NCBI GenBank assembly: GCA_001466705.2 | Contig: LATX02000035.1 | Span: forward strand, 1,331,660 to 1,395,659 | Direction of reading: 5' to 3' | Origin: Moniliophthora roreri | Lineage: Eukaryota; Basidiomycota; Agaricomycetes; Agaricales; Marasmiaceae | DNA: 64,000 nucleotides | Part shown: piece by piece, positions 45,768 through 56,806 of the stretch | How the letters are laid out: the number at the start of each line of letters is the position of its first letter | Numbering within the stretch: the first letter of the stretch is position 1 | The notes under the pieces: generated by a model | Databases searched by the model: none | Seen by the model: only the letters and a program-made list of their open reading frames with translations | Told to the model about the DNA's origin: nothing | Program-made: the position numbers and the translations under genes

Positions 45768-46780
45768 GCATCGTGAGTAATGATTGGATCATCAGTCCTG
45801 TCAACGGAATGGTCGGTACCGTGTAAATTCCGCCTGCTCCAGAAAAACTTGAGCGTCTCTACATGGCTTAGACACAGTCAGATCCACGTGCTCATGAGCC
45901 TTTAACCAGCGAAACACCCGGGAATGATGAAAGTGATCCAGCAATAACGAATTATGACACTTCAAACACGATCCTAGTACCTGCCATATTCAGCGAACAC
46001 CACCAACTTGACGGCAGACTCCTACAATGGATATGGATTTCCAAGTTCCCCTACTTCGGTTGTCTACTACATCCGGAATCCAGAAAGTTGTTCTATAGGG
46101 ACCTCGAAAAACTAGTTAGGGACAATGTTCGAGTTTAGAAGAGTCGTACGTTAGATTCTCATAAGACGAAGAGCTCAACAGTTCCTGGTGAATGATGTTG
46201 ATCAACATCGTAGTTCGGGAACAGAGCACGTCTTATCACTCGGTCTTGTCAGCCGATACGCGTCAAGTGCACGTGCATGTTCTCACTACTCTCGGTGATG
46301 TTCCTCGCAATACCAAAGCCAACTCTATCACTCTATCCATGAAACCTCAACTAGGGATATGCTATGAGGTTGAATAGCCGAATAATATCTATTTATTTGG
46401 GTGATTGGCCGGGTCTCAGGGCGCGGTACGTCGTCCGTACTTCTGACACCTACCAATGTTGCCCAACATCTTTCACTCACATGCCTCATCATCGCCAAAT
46501 AATAATACAGCAGCACCAATGCCCTCTGCCTCCTCTCATTCAACAGCATCAAGAACCTCTCCAAAAAGCGCTAGCCATAAACAGCCCTCTCTTCGCTTCG
46601 CATTCTGTCTGACTGGGCAGGTACGTAGTATAGAGTGCTTCCACCCTGATATCCGGATCGAAAAGATCCTCCGATTCCGATCCAAGAAGCCGAACATAGA
46701 GAAGTCATATATCCGCTGTAAATGCCCTAGCGCGTTCATCTCCGAGTCCATACGTGAGATTATGACAAAGGGCCTAGAGT
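45768..46780. other. intergenic; no gene supported
   Basis: Likely upstream region of the 512-aa gene. A plus-strand frame at 46456-46908 (Ser/Pro-rich start, 150 codons) has no recognised family and its far end overlaps the decayed Zn2Cys6 gene. I do not call it. Confidence 0.4.
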
Positions 46781-46789
46781 CTTTAGCCT

Positions 46790-47468
46790 CTAATTCCCGT
46801 ACCGATGGTGACCCTCCAAGGGCGACCAGACGTTATGCAGTGGGATTATCAGTGAGAAAATGTTCTCCGGTGACGAAGCTGACGACGATGAGATCGTTTG
46901 CATCGTGAAGAACCCTATGGCTACGAACTTGGCGTTGGGGCTGTCAGCACTAGGCAGGACATCAATCACAGCTTTTCGATGAGCGGAGGCGAGGTATGCC
47001 CACTTAGGCTCCTTAGAGTAGAGTCGGCTGAGGCGAAGTACCGTGAAGGATAACAAGGCGTGCAAGGCGTGCCAATGATGACTGAGATACAACAATGCAA
47101 GCTGTGGCAATGGTTTCAGAGTCGTGATGAACAGAAGCGGAGGTTTGCGGTGGATAATGCGAAGGGAGGTGATATCTATGTGTATGAGTCTCGGTGCTGA
47201 CAGGGGTTTGTAGGGGTTTGTAGGGTGTCTGCTTGTCGTTCGTCTTCTTCTATACACCGTCGAGATCTCGCCAACGGCAGTTATTGCATCTTAGCTCTGT
47301 TTCATCGCACTGGTAACTAATAAAGGGAAGGTAAGCAGAGTAAAAGAAAGAGCCATAGCTGATGCTCACCTTGATATGCCTCCTTTTGCAAGTTACACAC
47401 CCGATTCGAGACTTGGCGTGAAGTCGAATTATTCGTTTTGGAGGACTCCGAGTGCTGGCTGTCGACAT
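46790..47468 (-). pseudogene. degraded Zn2Cys6 transcription factor
   Basis: Exon 1 from ATG 47468 reads SRIGCVTCKRRHIK; a GTGAGC..TACCAG intron follows; exon 2 reads CDETELRCNNCRWRDLDG. Together they give five of the six cysteines of a Gal4-type cluster. A frame change near 47257 then loses the last Cys and leads to an open stretch with LYLSHHWHALHALLSFTV and KEPKWAYLASAHRKAV, typical of the fungal_trans regulatory domain. The protein is too short and frame-broken, so it is probably a pseudogene; its 5' end has a second, worse copy at 34.9-35.2 kb. Confidence 0.6.
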
Positions 47469-47967
47469 GGTGGTTGAGAGACAAGACTAACCAGCCGAGC
47501 AGAGGATGCTTACCAGGCAGTACCAGCGACTACTGTCAATGCCATCATGCCTCATGGAACGATAAATTCGAAGCGACGGCATTTGGGATGTGTATTAGGC
47601 ACGATAACATAGCCTAAGGGTAGAGCTGTCCAGGGGCTAGCCAAATACTTGCTCGAAACTAGCTGGTTCTTCCGTGAAGAGCGCTTGTACTGAACTCTCC
47701 GGGGACAACTATAGAAATGAGCATAAGCTCGCGTAATGACCAAAATTCAAAATCAACACGTACCTGGAGCGTATTCCTGCTCAAGCCCTCTCACTGTGTC
47801 GGAATTTCCTCCACCATCCATAGTACGAGGTTTTTTGAGTCGCGAGAGGGGAATTCAGCCCATGGCACAGCGATAACAATGAAGGCTTATCACGCTTGTG
47901 GCATTGTCCCTCAGACCTTCTAAATCCAGTCGTGCTGTGACCAGGACCCCGGGCAACCAAACCGTAC

Positions 47968-47974
47968 TATAAAT
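47968..47974 (+). promoter_or_regulatory. TATA box of the KEN-protein gene
   Basis: TATAAAT, 79 bp upstream of the predicted ATG at 48053. Confidence 0.5.
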
Positions 47975-48052
47975 GGGCCCCTTCTGTGAAAGTATCAGGA
48001 TCAAGTCCTAATGAGCCACCTCCCGAGCCACCCGACCCGAAATCAATTCGTA

Positions 48053-49432
48053 ATGTCCAACATCTCCCAAACCCAAGACTTCTCAGTCAAAATCGAGATG
48101 CTTCGCGTAAAAGCTCTCGCTATGGAGTTTGAAAGATCTCCCGTAAGTCCATTCAACGCCTTCACCATTCCACGCCACTAATCACCGTACCGCAACCAGC
48201 TTTTCCCTACCATCAAATCCAAAACCCGAAACCCAAAGACCACACTCGTCATTCCCGCCGAAACACTCCCGATGCCTCCAGCCAGAGCACCTATAACCCT
48301 CATGGACGCTTTCTTTCAAATCCAGGAGGAAGAGCATCAGAAGCGATATGGTAAACGCTACCAAACGCTTATGGACGAGATCCTCAATGGTAGAGATGCA
48401 GCGAAGCAAGCTCGGAAGCCAAGGAACGGAGAGTTGGACTCTGGGGTACTCGCTGATGTTGAAGAGACTGGCGAGGAGGATGTTGATGACGATTCAGAGT
48501 CGGATTTTTGGGAGAGCGATGAGGAGGTGCCGCAGAATGAAGTCTGGGATCAGGAGAACCCGACCGTTGGCTCATTTCAGGTCCGCAGCGGCAACAGCGA
48601 CTACAATGGAGATGCTGAGAACGACGATGTACATGGCTATACCACCTGCACCTCGCCTACATCTGATGGTCTATCCTTCGATGGCGACGTTGACGAGAAC
48701 TCTCCTCCCGTCATTGTGTTCCCCGACTTTGATAGCGATTCCGATAAAGGGAATAACGCCAGCCTCACTACTGTTCCTGCTACCCTTCACAGCGTGTTTG
48801 GTGACATCCATGCCACGGATAATGGCGATGCGAACAAAGAGAACACGCCTCCCTTGCTCGATCACGAAGACAAGGAGAACGTGTCTCCATTCACCACTTC
48901 GACTCGTAGCTACCCCTGCAACGTATTGAAAGACGTTCCCGGAAGTATATTCGACGAGGTAAAGGAGAACCGAGTACCTGTCCCTGCGTCAATAGCCACT
49001 ACCGCCCAGAGCGGCCAGAAGGTATTGGCCGACACGACTATCCCTGACAGTGCCGAAACACCAGGCCCGCATGACGAGGACAAGGACACACTGGTATCCC
49101 CTAGCAAACAATACTGCGAAATGCTATCCGACGATTTCGAGGTTGGGTTGTCACTGATTCCAAGGACTAGCGGCTCGCCTCGTGACCCCTTGAAGCAGCT
49201 TGAATTCCGAAACGAAGAAGAGAGGGAGTCCGATGGGGGGGAAGGCAGAGGTCGAGCAGGTCAGCCGTTATCGACCATCCACCTCCACAGGAAGTCCATT
49301 ATCGAGGTCAGTCCGACTAGGGAAACGGTGATGGACAAGGAGAATGACAAGGCGGAGGTACCTTCGCTCCCAAAACTGCTCTGCCATGTGTCTCCTAATC
49401 GGAATGCGCTGACTGATTCGGGGAAGCAATGA
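48053..49432 (+). CDS. acidic disordered protein with four KEN motifs, 440 aa
   Basis: Exon 1 48053-48142 (MSNISQTQDFSVKIEMLR), a 57 nt GTAAGT..CCAG intron, exon 2 48200-49432; the phases fit. After a short basic helix-like N-terminus (DAFFQIQEEEHQKRYGKRYQ) the protein is acidic and low complexity. It contains KEN four times (NKENTPP, DKENVSPF, VKENRVPV, DKENDKAE) and many S/T-P sites. KEN followed by P or S/T resembles APC/C degrons. A cell-cycle role is inference; no domain is recognised. A decayed duplicate of part of it lies at 35518-35860. Confidence 0.7.
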
Positions 49433-51540
49433 GGGGTAGGATTGGATTTCGTTTCGATGCGTTTGCTTTGTATCATGTTTTGATCCATGTCCAGCTGTAT
49501 GTATGTATCGATTAGGATAGTCTTCAAATCCGTAACAGTAGTAGCACGTACCTTCTGAATGTAATTAATGTGACATGCCATTCTTTGGGCTACGGATCTC
49601 GTTTTCCAGATCTGAATATGCTGGGGAGTAGGAAATTCAGTGGAAAGGAGCTTCCTTCAATTGCCAGCCCTAATCTCCCATTCAGAACCGTTGAAAGTGC
49701 TTCAGTCCATCCTGTACATGTGTCCAAAAACCATATAATGAATTTCCATTGGTTGAGAAGGACAATTTCCCGTTCGGTTTCAGATTTCAAGTCGAACTGT
49801 ATCCAGAAAAGTCAGTGAAAAAAAATGGTAACGCAAAGAGTGAAAAGCCGCGAACAGACTACTAGAGTGACCAAAAACTCTCCTGTCAATATCACTGATG
49901 AAATTTGCAATATGCAAAGATTGTCCTTGAGAGCAAGCCCTGTCCATCCCTATCAATGCAAGAACCAAGTGAGATTGGTACCATCCGAAGAAAAAAATGG
50001 CAGTACTCACCAACCTTCATCCGGAACCTCCGTAACCTAGATATCTTCCAACAATCCTTTCACCATATCATCCATTGTATAGTCCCTGAAAATTTTCCAA
50101 TGTGGGGCTATGACTAGCGCTTGGTCGCGGAGCAAGAAGGAAGCGTAGAAGAGGCCAGGAAGGACCCACCCCAACAGCCGGACCGACGCCGAACTTGGGA
50201 TAAAACAAGCGCTCGGTTTTCGTCCGTTCGCTCGCAACCATGACTATACCATCCGTGGTACCCGACACCACCCCGTGAACAGGTATTCGGTTCTTCAATT
50301 ATGCTATTGCTTCCGGAGTCAAGTATTGGCATTCTGTTGGTGGCAAAGACCATGGATAGTGTTGCCTATGCGGTTACGACGTCTAGTTAAAGCCTAGTTT
50401 TTGACATCGTACGTAGACTACCATACATTGCGTTGACTTTCAAACAAAAACTGATAGATTAGGAGCGGTTACTCAGGTCACCTCTAAGGCTCAACTTTAC
50501 TTTTCGTTGAGCAACTGGGACTCTTCATCGTGGCAGCTTCATCTCTCTCTGCTTCACCATATTCCACCAATTTGTTACCGCACTTTGGATTCAGCGGGGC
50601 TTCGCTTCTTATATTCTTCATCGTCCAGTAATCCAATCTCAGGCAATTTCGTAAGCTATTCCGACATTCGACCGATATGTCCAACGACTTGAAGATCAAC
50701 AATACCGAAGGGATCAACATCTGGTAATGAGGACTACTTATCCGCAGGCAGATTTTTCCCCATATCGATCTCGGAGAACCTCAGTGTCTTTGAGGGGTCT
50801 GAGAATCCCCGGGCTTTGATGTAATTGTCCCGGCCGACTTTAGGCTCCCCCCGCCAAGCAATTTCGTGCTACCCTGCGCCTTTAGAGGAATCCAAACCTT
50901 GGGTGTAGCGTCGAATTTGTCGCCGTCGGCCCAGATCATGCAGTACCAGCTATTCGCTGGACCTAGCCATTCCCCTGCCTTTGGAGAGGTGTCTACGCCG
51001 TATCCGAGCTAGATACCCATTATGGATCGGTTCAGAACGACTCGTGTTTTGGCTGCGTTATATTCTGCTACTTGTCCCTTCCGAGCCGTTGAACGTCAAC
51101 TGGGCATAGTGGGATGAAGACCTTAGCTTTTTGACGGAACGAAAGCTGATAATTACTCTTCTCGCGTTGGTACTAATATCATTGTCTTTAGATAAAGACG
51201 AGCAAGTAGCGAATGTGCGGAAGACGGTCTGAAGGAGATTGGCGTAGTACATGATACCGCTAAGGGCCCCCAGTTCGCTTACGGTCCCTCTTTTGGATGC
51301 TTAATGATGGCTAGCGCGACATAATTGTACTTCAGCACTTGGGATGTCATGGTGTCAATTCTGGGAATTTACTTTCGCTGTGACCTTTAGCGATCACTTC
51401 AAACCGGAAGCTCCACATTCACATCGGTGGAACAATAACATACACATTCCAATACCACACCAAAGTATAAATAAGCAATTAAAGTACACACTTGAACCAT
51501 CCACAGAAACACCCCAAAGCACGAGAAGACAAAATATTGC
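49433..51540. other. intergenic; no gene supported
   Basis: Several overlapping short frames on both strands (for example 49570-49818 plus, 50037-50353 minus), without recognisable motifs or consistent splice joins. Probably holds the 3' end of the KEN gene and the 3' end of the gene at 51545. Confidence 0.4.
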
Positions 51541-51544
51541 CATT

Positions 51545-52439
51545 TCATCCAATATACCGTCTTTCCTCATACTGGAGTGTCATGTCCTTTTCCTCCTCGC
51601 CAACGATAAACACCTTCCTAGGGCGAGGCAGCACATGCTCACAGGCAAAACGTCTCTTTCGCTTCAGAGGCACAGCAACAATATCGCCTTTCTCATTCAC
51701 AACATCCAGCGGTCCTACATTCTCCCTTTTCTCCCTTTCCCTCGTTCGTTTCTCTGCCTCGGCAAAGAAATTGTCCTTCCACTGCAACTCATACTCTTCC
51801 TGATCAGATGCATTTTCGGGATGCGCCGACTCATCGCAACCCGTGACGAAAATCGGTTCTCCAGGGAAGAACGGGTCGATAAACATTGGAAGAGATGCAG
51901 CATCTTCTACGGGAAGTGGAGGCAAAGGAGGCGTCATGAGGGCGTGAGGAGCTGAATTTGCTCTACCCTGCGTTGGAGGAACAGCGTATTCTGCGATCCA
52001 GTCAATGTACGCGTCATCTGCAAAGAGTGGGCAACTCCTTCTCCTGTCTATATCCTTCGGAATATTGTTCAATTTCCAGTTTTCTTGCTCACCGGGGAGA
52101 AAGATTTCGTGAAATTTTTCTGCATCTGATTTGTAATTGTCCTGGGACTGTGGTGGCTTCGACTCTGGTTGTGGCTTTGTAGCAACCTCGACTTGAAGAG
52201 GTAGAGGTGTGGAAGGAACGTGGAGGTCGGGTCGAGTTTTGTGTGGAATGCCAGACGAGGCAAGTGCTTCCCAGTCTCCCTGTTATCATTAGGAAAAAAA
52301 AAAAAAAAAAGACGTCAGGCTTGCTATGGCAGTAAGTGGAACAATGACAACTCACCAAGTAGACTTTACGATGGTCTTCACGAAGTACCACACGAGCTCG
52401 GATTAAAAAAGGTCCCTCAAGTTCGCGAGTCAAAGTCAT
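51545..52439 (-). CDS. acidic protein of a small paralogous family, 272 aa
   Basis: Exon 1 52439-52356 (MTLTRELEGPFLIRARVVL), then a 76 nt intron that includes an A/T run of about 18, then exon 2 52279-51545; 28 + 244 codons with matching phase. Near the C-terminal half it has PMFIDPFFPGEPIFVTG and, further on, REKRENVGPLDVVNEKGD, then a basic KRKRRFACEH tail. The gene at 55529-56389 shares the MFI(D/N)PF and VGPL/IGPL blocks in the same order, so the two are paralogs. No known domain, signal peptide or membrane segment. Confidence 0.7.
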
Positions 52440-52711
52440 TAATGGAAGGTTGAGTATGACCGCCCGAAATCAACCATTCATGTTTTATTTATTAATGGCC
52501 ATCGTCGTGGCATACCTCCCATTGTTCAGCCCATGTTGGTTGAATGAGGATGCTGGTGGTGGTGGCATTGTTACTGTATATTGAACACGTTGATCATGAC
52601 TGTGGTCCTGCCACAGTAATCGGGTACAGAACACAATCGATTGGTTGATTCATCGATATTGGGGTACATTAGCACTTTGTAATGAGGTACTCCTCTAATA
52701 TGATTCCCAAG

Positions 52712-54574
52712 CTAAACATTCTCGTCTAGAGCCACCTTCTCAGCTTTGTTCTTGGTAGTGTCCGTGGAGGGACTCGGAGATTCGCCTACTCTAGCCTAAG
52801 ATAAAAATGTAAGCGAAGCGCAACGAGAGAGACAAAGAAAACTTTACCTCCTGGCTACTCGACGGGGCACCATTCTGCTGATAGATTACCGGTTGAGGTC
52901 GTTGCGCGCTCTCGGGCCGCACATTGGCGCGAATACGGTTAGAGAGCTCCATCAAATCGAGATTTTGGAAATTCGAACGACTCGTCAGGCTATCGGGAAA
53001 AGATATATATATTGAGACTTGGTTTCGGAGATGGGAAAAAAGCCAGATGTACATCACCACTGAAGAATCAAAAGATGAATAAGAAAAAGTTGAGATGAAC
53101 AAGTCGGAAAACGTACCTGTCATGAAAGCAAATATTTTAGATTGGGAGCTGAATAACGGAATCCTAGTTTTCGGTGTTATCTCTCGAGCATGCGCATCTT
53201 TGTTCATCGACTCACCAGCTGAGTGTACGTGGCTGCCCAGGATACTCGACCAGGAAAAAAATATGAGCTAGCATTACCAAAATACCCCGGGCGATAATAT
53301 AGTAGAGCAGCTTCTCCAGCATCGGTGTTGTTCTGAATTGGTTTCAGCGTAACATCAATCTCTCGATCGTTCATCAGACGCTTACTTCTTGACGCCATAT
53401 TCATCGGGTCTGCCTAGGGACCATGCCAAAGCTGCGGGTACAACAGCTTCACTCATCATTGAGAAGAAAGTGTGGGCGAGCATTCCGTTCTGCAAAAAAA
53501 AATAAAGACCTTCCGTGAGATTTTGATGTTGATCGTTATTGGAAGAGACTCACCACGAACACTGGGTTACTAACCCAGGAAGCAGCTGGAGACGGAGGAT
53601 CGGCTCGAAAGTCGTTTCCGTCTGATTTATTCCTCCATTAGCGTATATACAGTAACGAAGGCCCGAGAGCAAGACTCACAATTACTGGCGGCTGAAGAGC
53701 ATTATTAAGACGGTCAATAAACCGTATCGATTTAGGTGGTGGTAACTAACCAAATGCAAAAAATGCACTGCATAGCTAAGGAAACGGTCAGCGGTGATCC
53801 ATCATCTAAAAACTTGTGGTAATGACTTACTATGATCATTGGGACGAAGCGATGGATGAGACCAGCTATATTTTACTTTCAGTCGGCGTGAAAACTTGAC
53901 AGCCTAGAGAGACGTAGCTCACCGTAGTAAATGCGAGCTGCGAAAAAGGCCTGAATGCTAATAAAAAACTTGTGTTATTTTGGGATGCTTGACATGGGCT
54001 GTAATAGCACGTACCATAACAAGAGTCCTGCCCCGATCATATAATTCGAGATTGCTTTATTGACAGCAAAGTCGCCGCGTTTGATGTTCCAGTTCACAAC
54101 GGTATGGGCAATTTCCGAAATGCTAGCAAGGATTATATATCTTGGTAATGTCGCATACCATAAGGATTGAAGAAGTGCTTACATGGAAGCTGCAACCTGA
54201 ACGCTATTCAATGAAATACCGGGATAATACTGCCGATAATGGACTTACGAAACTCCGAAGAGGCCATTTCTCGTCGGAAGATTTGGTGTATAACCAACAT
54301 CTGAGTACGCTGAGCCCAATAAACCTAGTAGTTTATCGTCAGAAATTCGAATCGATCAACTTTGGGGGAGACCTAGTACTACTCACGAAGCCAACATTAA
54401 CCCATCTGTCAAAAAGGAAATCAACATTAAGGCTATTCGCATCACAGAAGAGAGAAAGAACTTGCCGAAATAATTGCGGTCTACACCTATGGAAAGGTCG
54501 ATAGCATAAGGAATGAAAAACTTTGGAGGGTCCGCGACAAGTGTCGAGTTTGGCATGGCAGGTGATGATCGCAT
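52712..54574 (-). CDS. multi-pass membrane protein, DUF6534-like
   Basis: Intron-dense gene. The start is probably ATG 54574 (MRSSPAMPNSTLVADPPKFF) or the next ATG. Recognised pieces: IAHTVVNWNIKRGDFAVN (about 54100-54050), SIQAFFAARIYY (about 53950), TPMLEKLLYYIIARGILVML and HIFFLVEYPGQPRTLSW (53340-53220), SKIFAFMT, then a cytoplasmic tail with SRSNFQNLDLMELSNRIR and a charged end at TAG 52712-52714. The order and the IQxFFAxRIY and T-x-M-x-x-K-L motifs recall DUF6534 integral membrane proteins of Agaricomycetes. Function unknown. Not all exons are fixed; the two between 54480 and 54150 are the least clear. Confidence 0.6.
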
Positions 54575-55528
54575 TGAGAAGGGAGTGTGTGAAAGAACTC
54601 CATCCGGGTGCGACCCGCTTTATATCCTCGGCCCCTGAATCAGGACAGCATATGATGATGTATCAAAGAAGTTGCTAGGCGATGCGCGCGCCTAGCTGGT
54701 AGCGATCTACTGGGGAAGTATTTTGGTCGAAATAGGCGCGCCTTCGGTTGAAGAGGATAGGCAGCACTGTTGATTCGCCTAAATTTGACAATGATGCTGG
54801 GCCTTGAGGCAGAACGCCGTGAATACTATAGTTCTGTTGGGAGATAAAACCAAGTCGCGATGACGAAGCAATAGCAACGACGACGAAGGGTAGTGCAGGA
54901 TGGGAGATTTGGGTGAGCATACCGTGTTTTAAAGCAGATGATGTACTTCCGTGTTGTCGGCGTTGGGATCAAAGAGCGCTGATAAACGGCTGCGGTCTGG
55001 GCCCTTGAGATGGGATTATCAAATTTGATCCCTCTCACCCTCTGCCGTCGTCATCCTGATCCCTCTAACTGGCTAAGAACTCCGCCAAAGTTCATCTGCT
55101 GAACATGTTTGCGCGTCGACTTGGTAGCCCGCAGATTATGTAGTACGTCTCTTTGATCTCAATCTCCAAGGTTGAACTAACACGTACCTCGGCCCTCAGG
55201 CTCTTAGGCTCATTTAATTGCCCCACATTGGAAGAAGGATACACCTTGAAGCATTCAGCTGACGCCTAAACATCAGGAGTACAGCAACACGAGCAACCAA
55301 GGATGTCCCTGTTCTGCTGAGAATTACTATTATGGTACGTTGTAATGTCTTTATATATGATAGTTTACCTGACGAGATACAAAAAGGAAGATTTATATCG
55401 AAAACAACACAGAAGCCAATACCCAGCTACATATCGGCAAAGCCCTTCACTTCCATCGCTTTGGAGGCACCATGATTCAATAGCCCCCTCCCCCAACAGA
55501 CTATTCCACATCCTCACCACAGCCCGGT
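54575..55528. other. intergenic; no gene supported
   Basis: Upstream region of the membrane-protein gene and downstream region of the acidic paralog. Only short overlapping frames. Confidence 0.4.
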
Positions 55529-56389
55529 TCAGAACAACTCTCCATCTACCAGTTCATCTACCTCTTCCTCCTCCTCCGAGTCACCTTCATAGTCGACGTC
55601 ACTCAGAGGACCAATCTTCTCCGTTGCACGAACCTCTGCTCGCCTTATCGCACCCAACTTTATAAACCCCTCGATAACTTCAAACGCCAACCTCTCGCAT
55701 TTCTCCATGTCTTCGTCCGGACTCATGGTATACTTCGCGATGTAGAGAGGCCCCTCGTATGGGTTAAAGGGGTTAATGAACATTGGTGGATCTTCAGGCT
55801 CGGTGGAATCTGGTGGTGGTGATGATGATGGAGTAGTACTAGTAGTTTCCTCATCAGTTTGCGGGAGAGGCAGAACAGGAGTAAAGAGCGCAGATTTTGT
55901 CATATCTTCGACCTCGTCAGCATAAATAATCACTTCTTCTCCTTCATCGCTACTACTTTCTTCGTACTCCTCGTCGCTGTCCGATTCAGATGGCGTGTCA
56001 TCGTACGAATCCGTCGCCTCTGACATGACCTCGCTGAGCGTGTCTGAATCTTCTTCGCTGTCGTCTGAATCTCCTTCGCTGTCGTCTGAATCTCCTTCGC
56101 TGTCGTCTGAACCTTCTTCGCTATCGCCTGAATCGTCTTCGCTGTCGTCTGAATCTTCTTCGCTATCATCTGAATCTTCCTCGCTATCATCTGAATCTTC
56201 TTCGCTATCGTCTGAATCTTCTTCACTATCGGAACGTTCGTCTTCGGTGAATTCACTATTGGATATGTCATCGTATGTCGTAATGGGGATCATGGGTGCG
56301 AGTGCTTCTTGTTTGTCCTAAAGTAGGTTTAAATTAATGAGCACCTCGGGAATTTAGATGGGAAGGACAAGCCTTACCAGGAGGTTCAT
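55529..56389 (-). CDS. acidic repeat protein, paralog of 51545-52439, 266 aa
   Basis: Exon 1 is only 12 nt (56389-56378, MNLL), then a GTAAGG..TTTAG intron and exon 2 56317-55529. The N-terminal third is a repeat of a 7-residue unit DSEEDSD (about nine units). The C-terminal half has PPMFINPFNPYEGPLYIA and RATEKIGPLSDVDYEGD, matching the paralog 3 kb away, and an acidic end. The repeat may be phosphorylated by casein kinase 2 (S-D/E-x-E sites), which is inference. The start could also be the internal ATG at 56293. Confidence 0.65.
56046..56237. repeat. 21 bp minisatellite coding for DSEEDSD
   Basis: About nine copies of TCTGAATCTTCTTCGCTATCG with small changes. The period is a multiple of three, so it keeps the frame. 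It explains the opposite-strand Ser-rich frame as a shadow. Confidence 0.9.
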
Positions 56390-56806
56390 GTTGAAGAGAT
56401 GCCAAAGGTCGAGGTTGTTGAACGTGCTTTTTGTAGTATAAAGTATAGTTGTGGTCGTGGTCGGGTCGAAGGACCATTGTTATTGCCATGGCCGCTTCAT
56501 TTAGTGGTCCACAAAGGTCCCCAGAATGCCACTGTCCACACGGGTTCTATGCCATCTATCCAATAGACGTGTTGAGACGCAACGTGCGCTGAAAAGAGAC
56601 ACATAGTATAGGATGACATCCAAAAGCTTGAGTCGTCAGAGTGCGATATATGATTTGCGCTTCTCCAAGGATTGTAATCAAAGCACATATTAATATTGAA
56701 CAGATCGGAATTGAATATTGAATGACGAAATGGACCTCCGCCTAGCACTATAAACACTAGTACCCAAATCGCAATCCTTCTTCGCCGTCCGAGTACAAAA
56801 GTTTCC

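Noticed and set aside
46456..46908. 150-codon Ser/Pro-rich plus-strand frame as a gene
   Set aside because: No domain, and the second half overlaps the coding strand of the degraded Zn2Cys6 gene; not enough support.
56046..56237. Regular 21 bp repeats, CRISPR-like at first sight
   Set aside because: Units are contiguous without unique spacers and code in frame for DSEEDSD; a coding minisatellite in a eukaryotic gene.
55930..56321. Ser-rich and Ile/Gln/Thr-rich open frames on both strands over the minisatellite
   Set aside because: Shadows of the 21 bp repeat; the period is a multiple of three, so all frames stay open.
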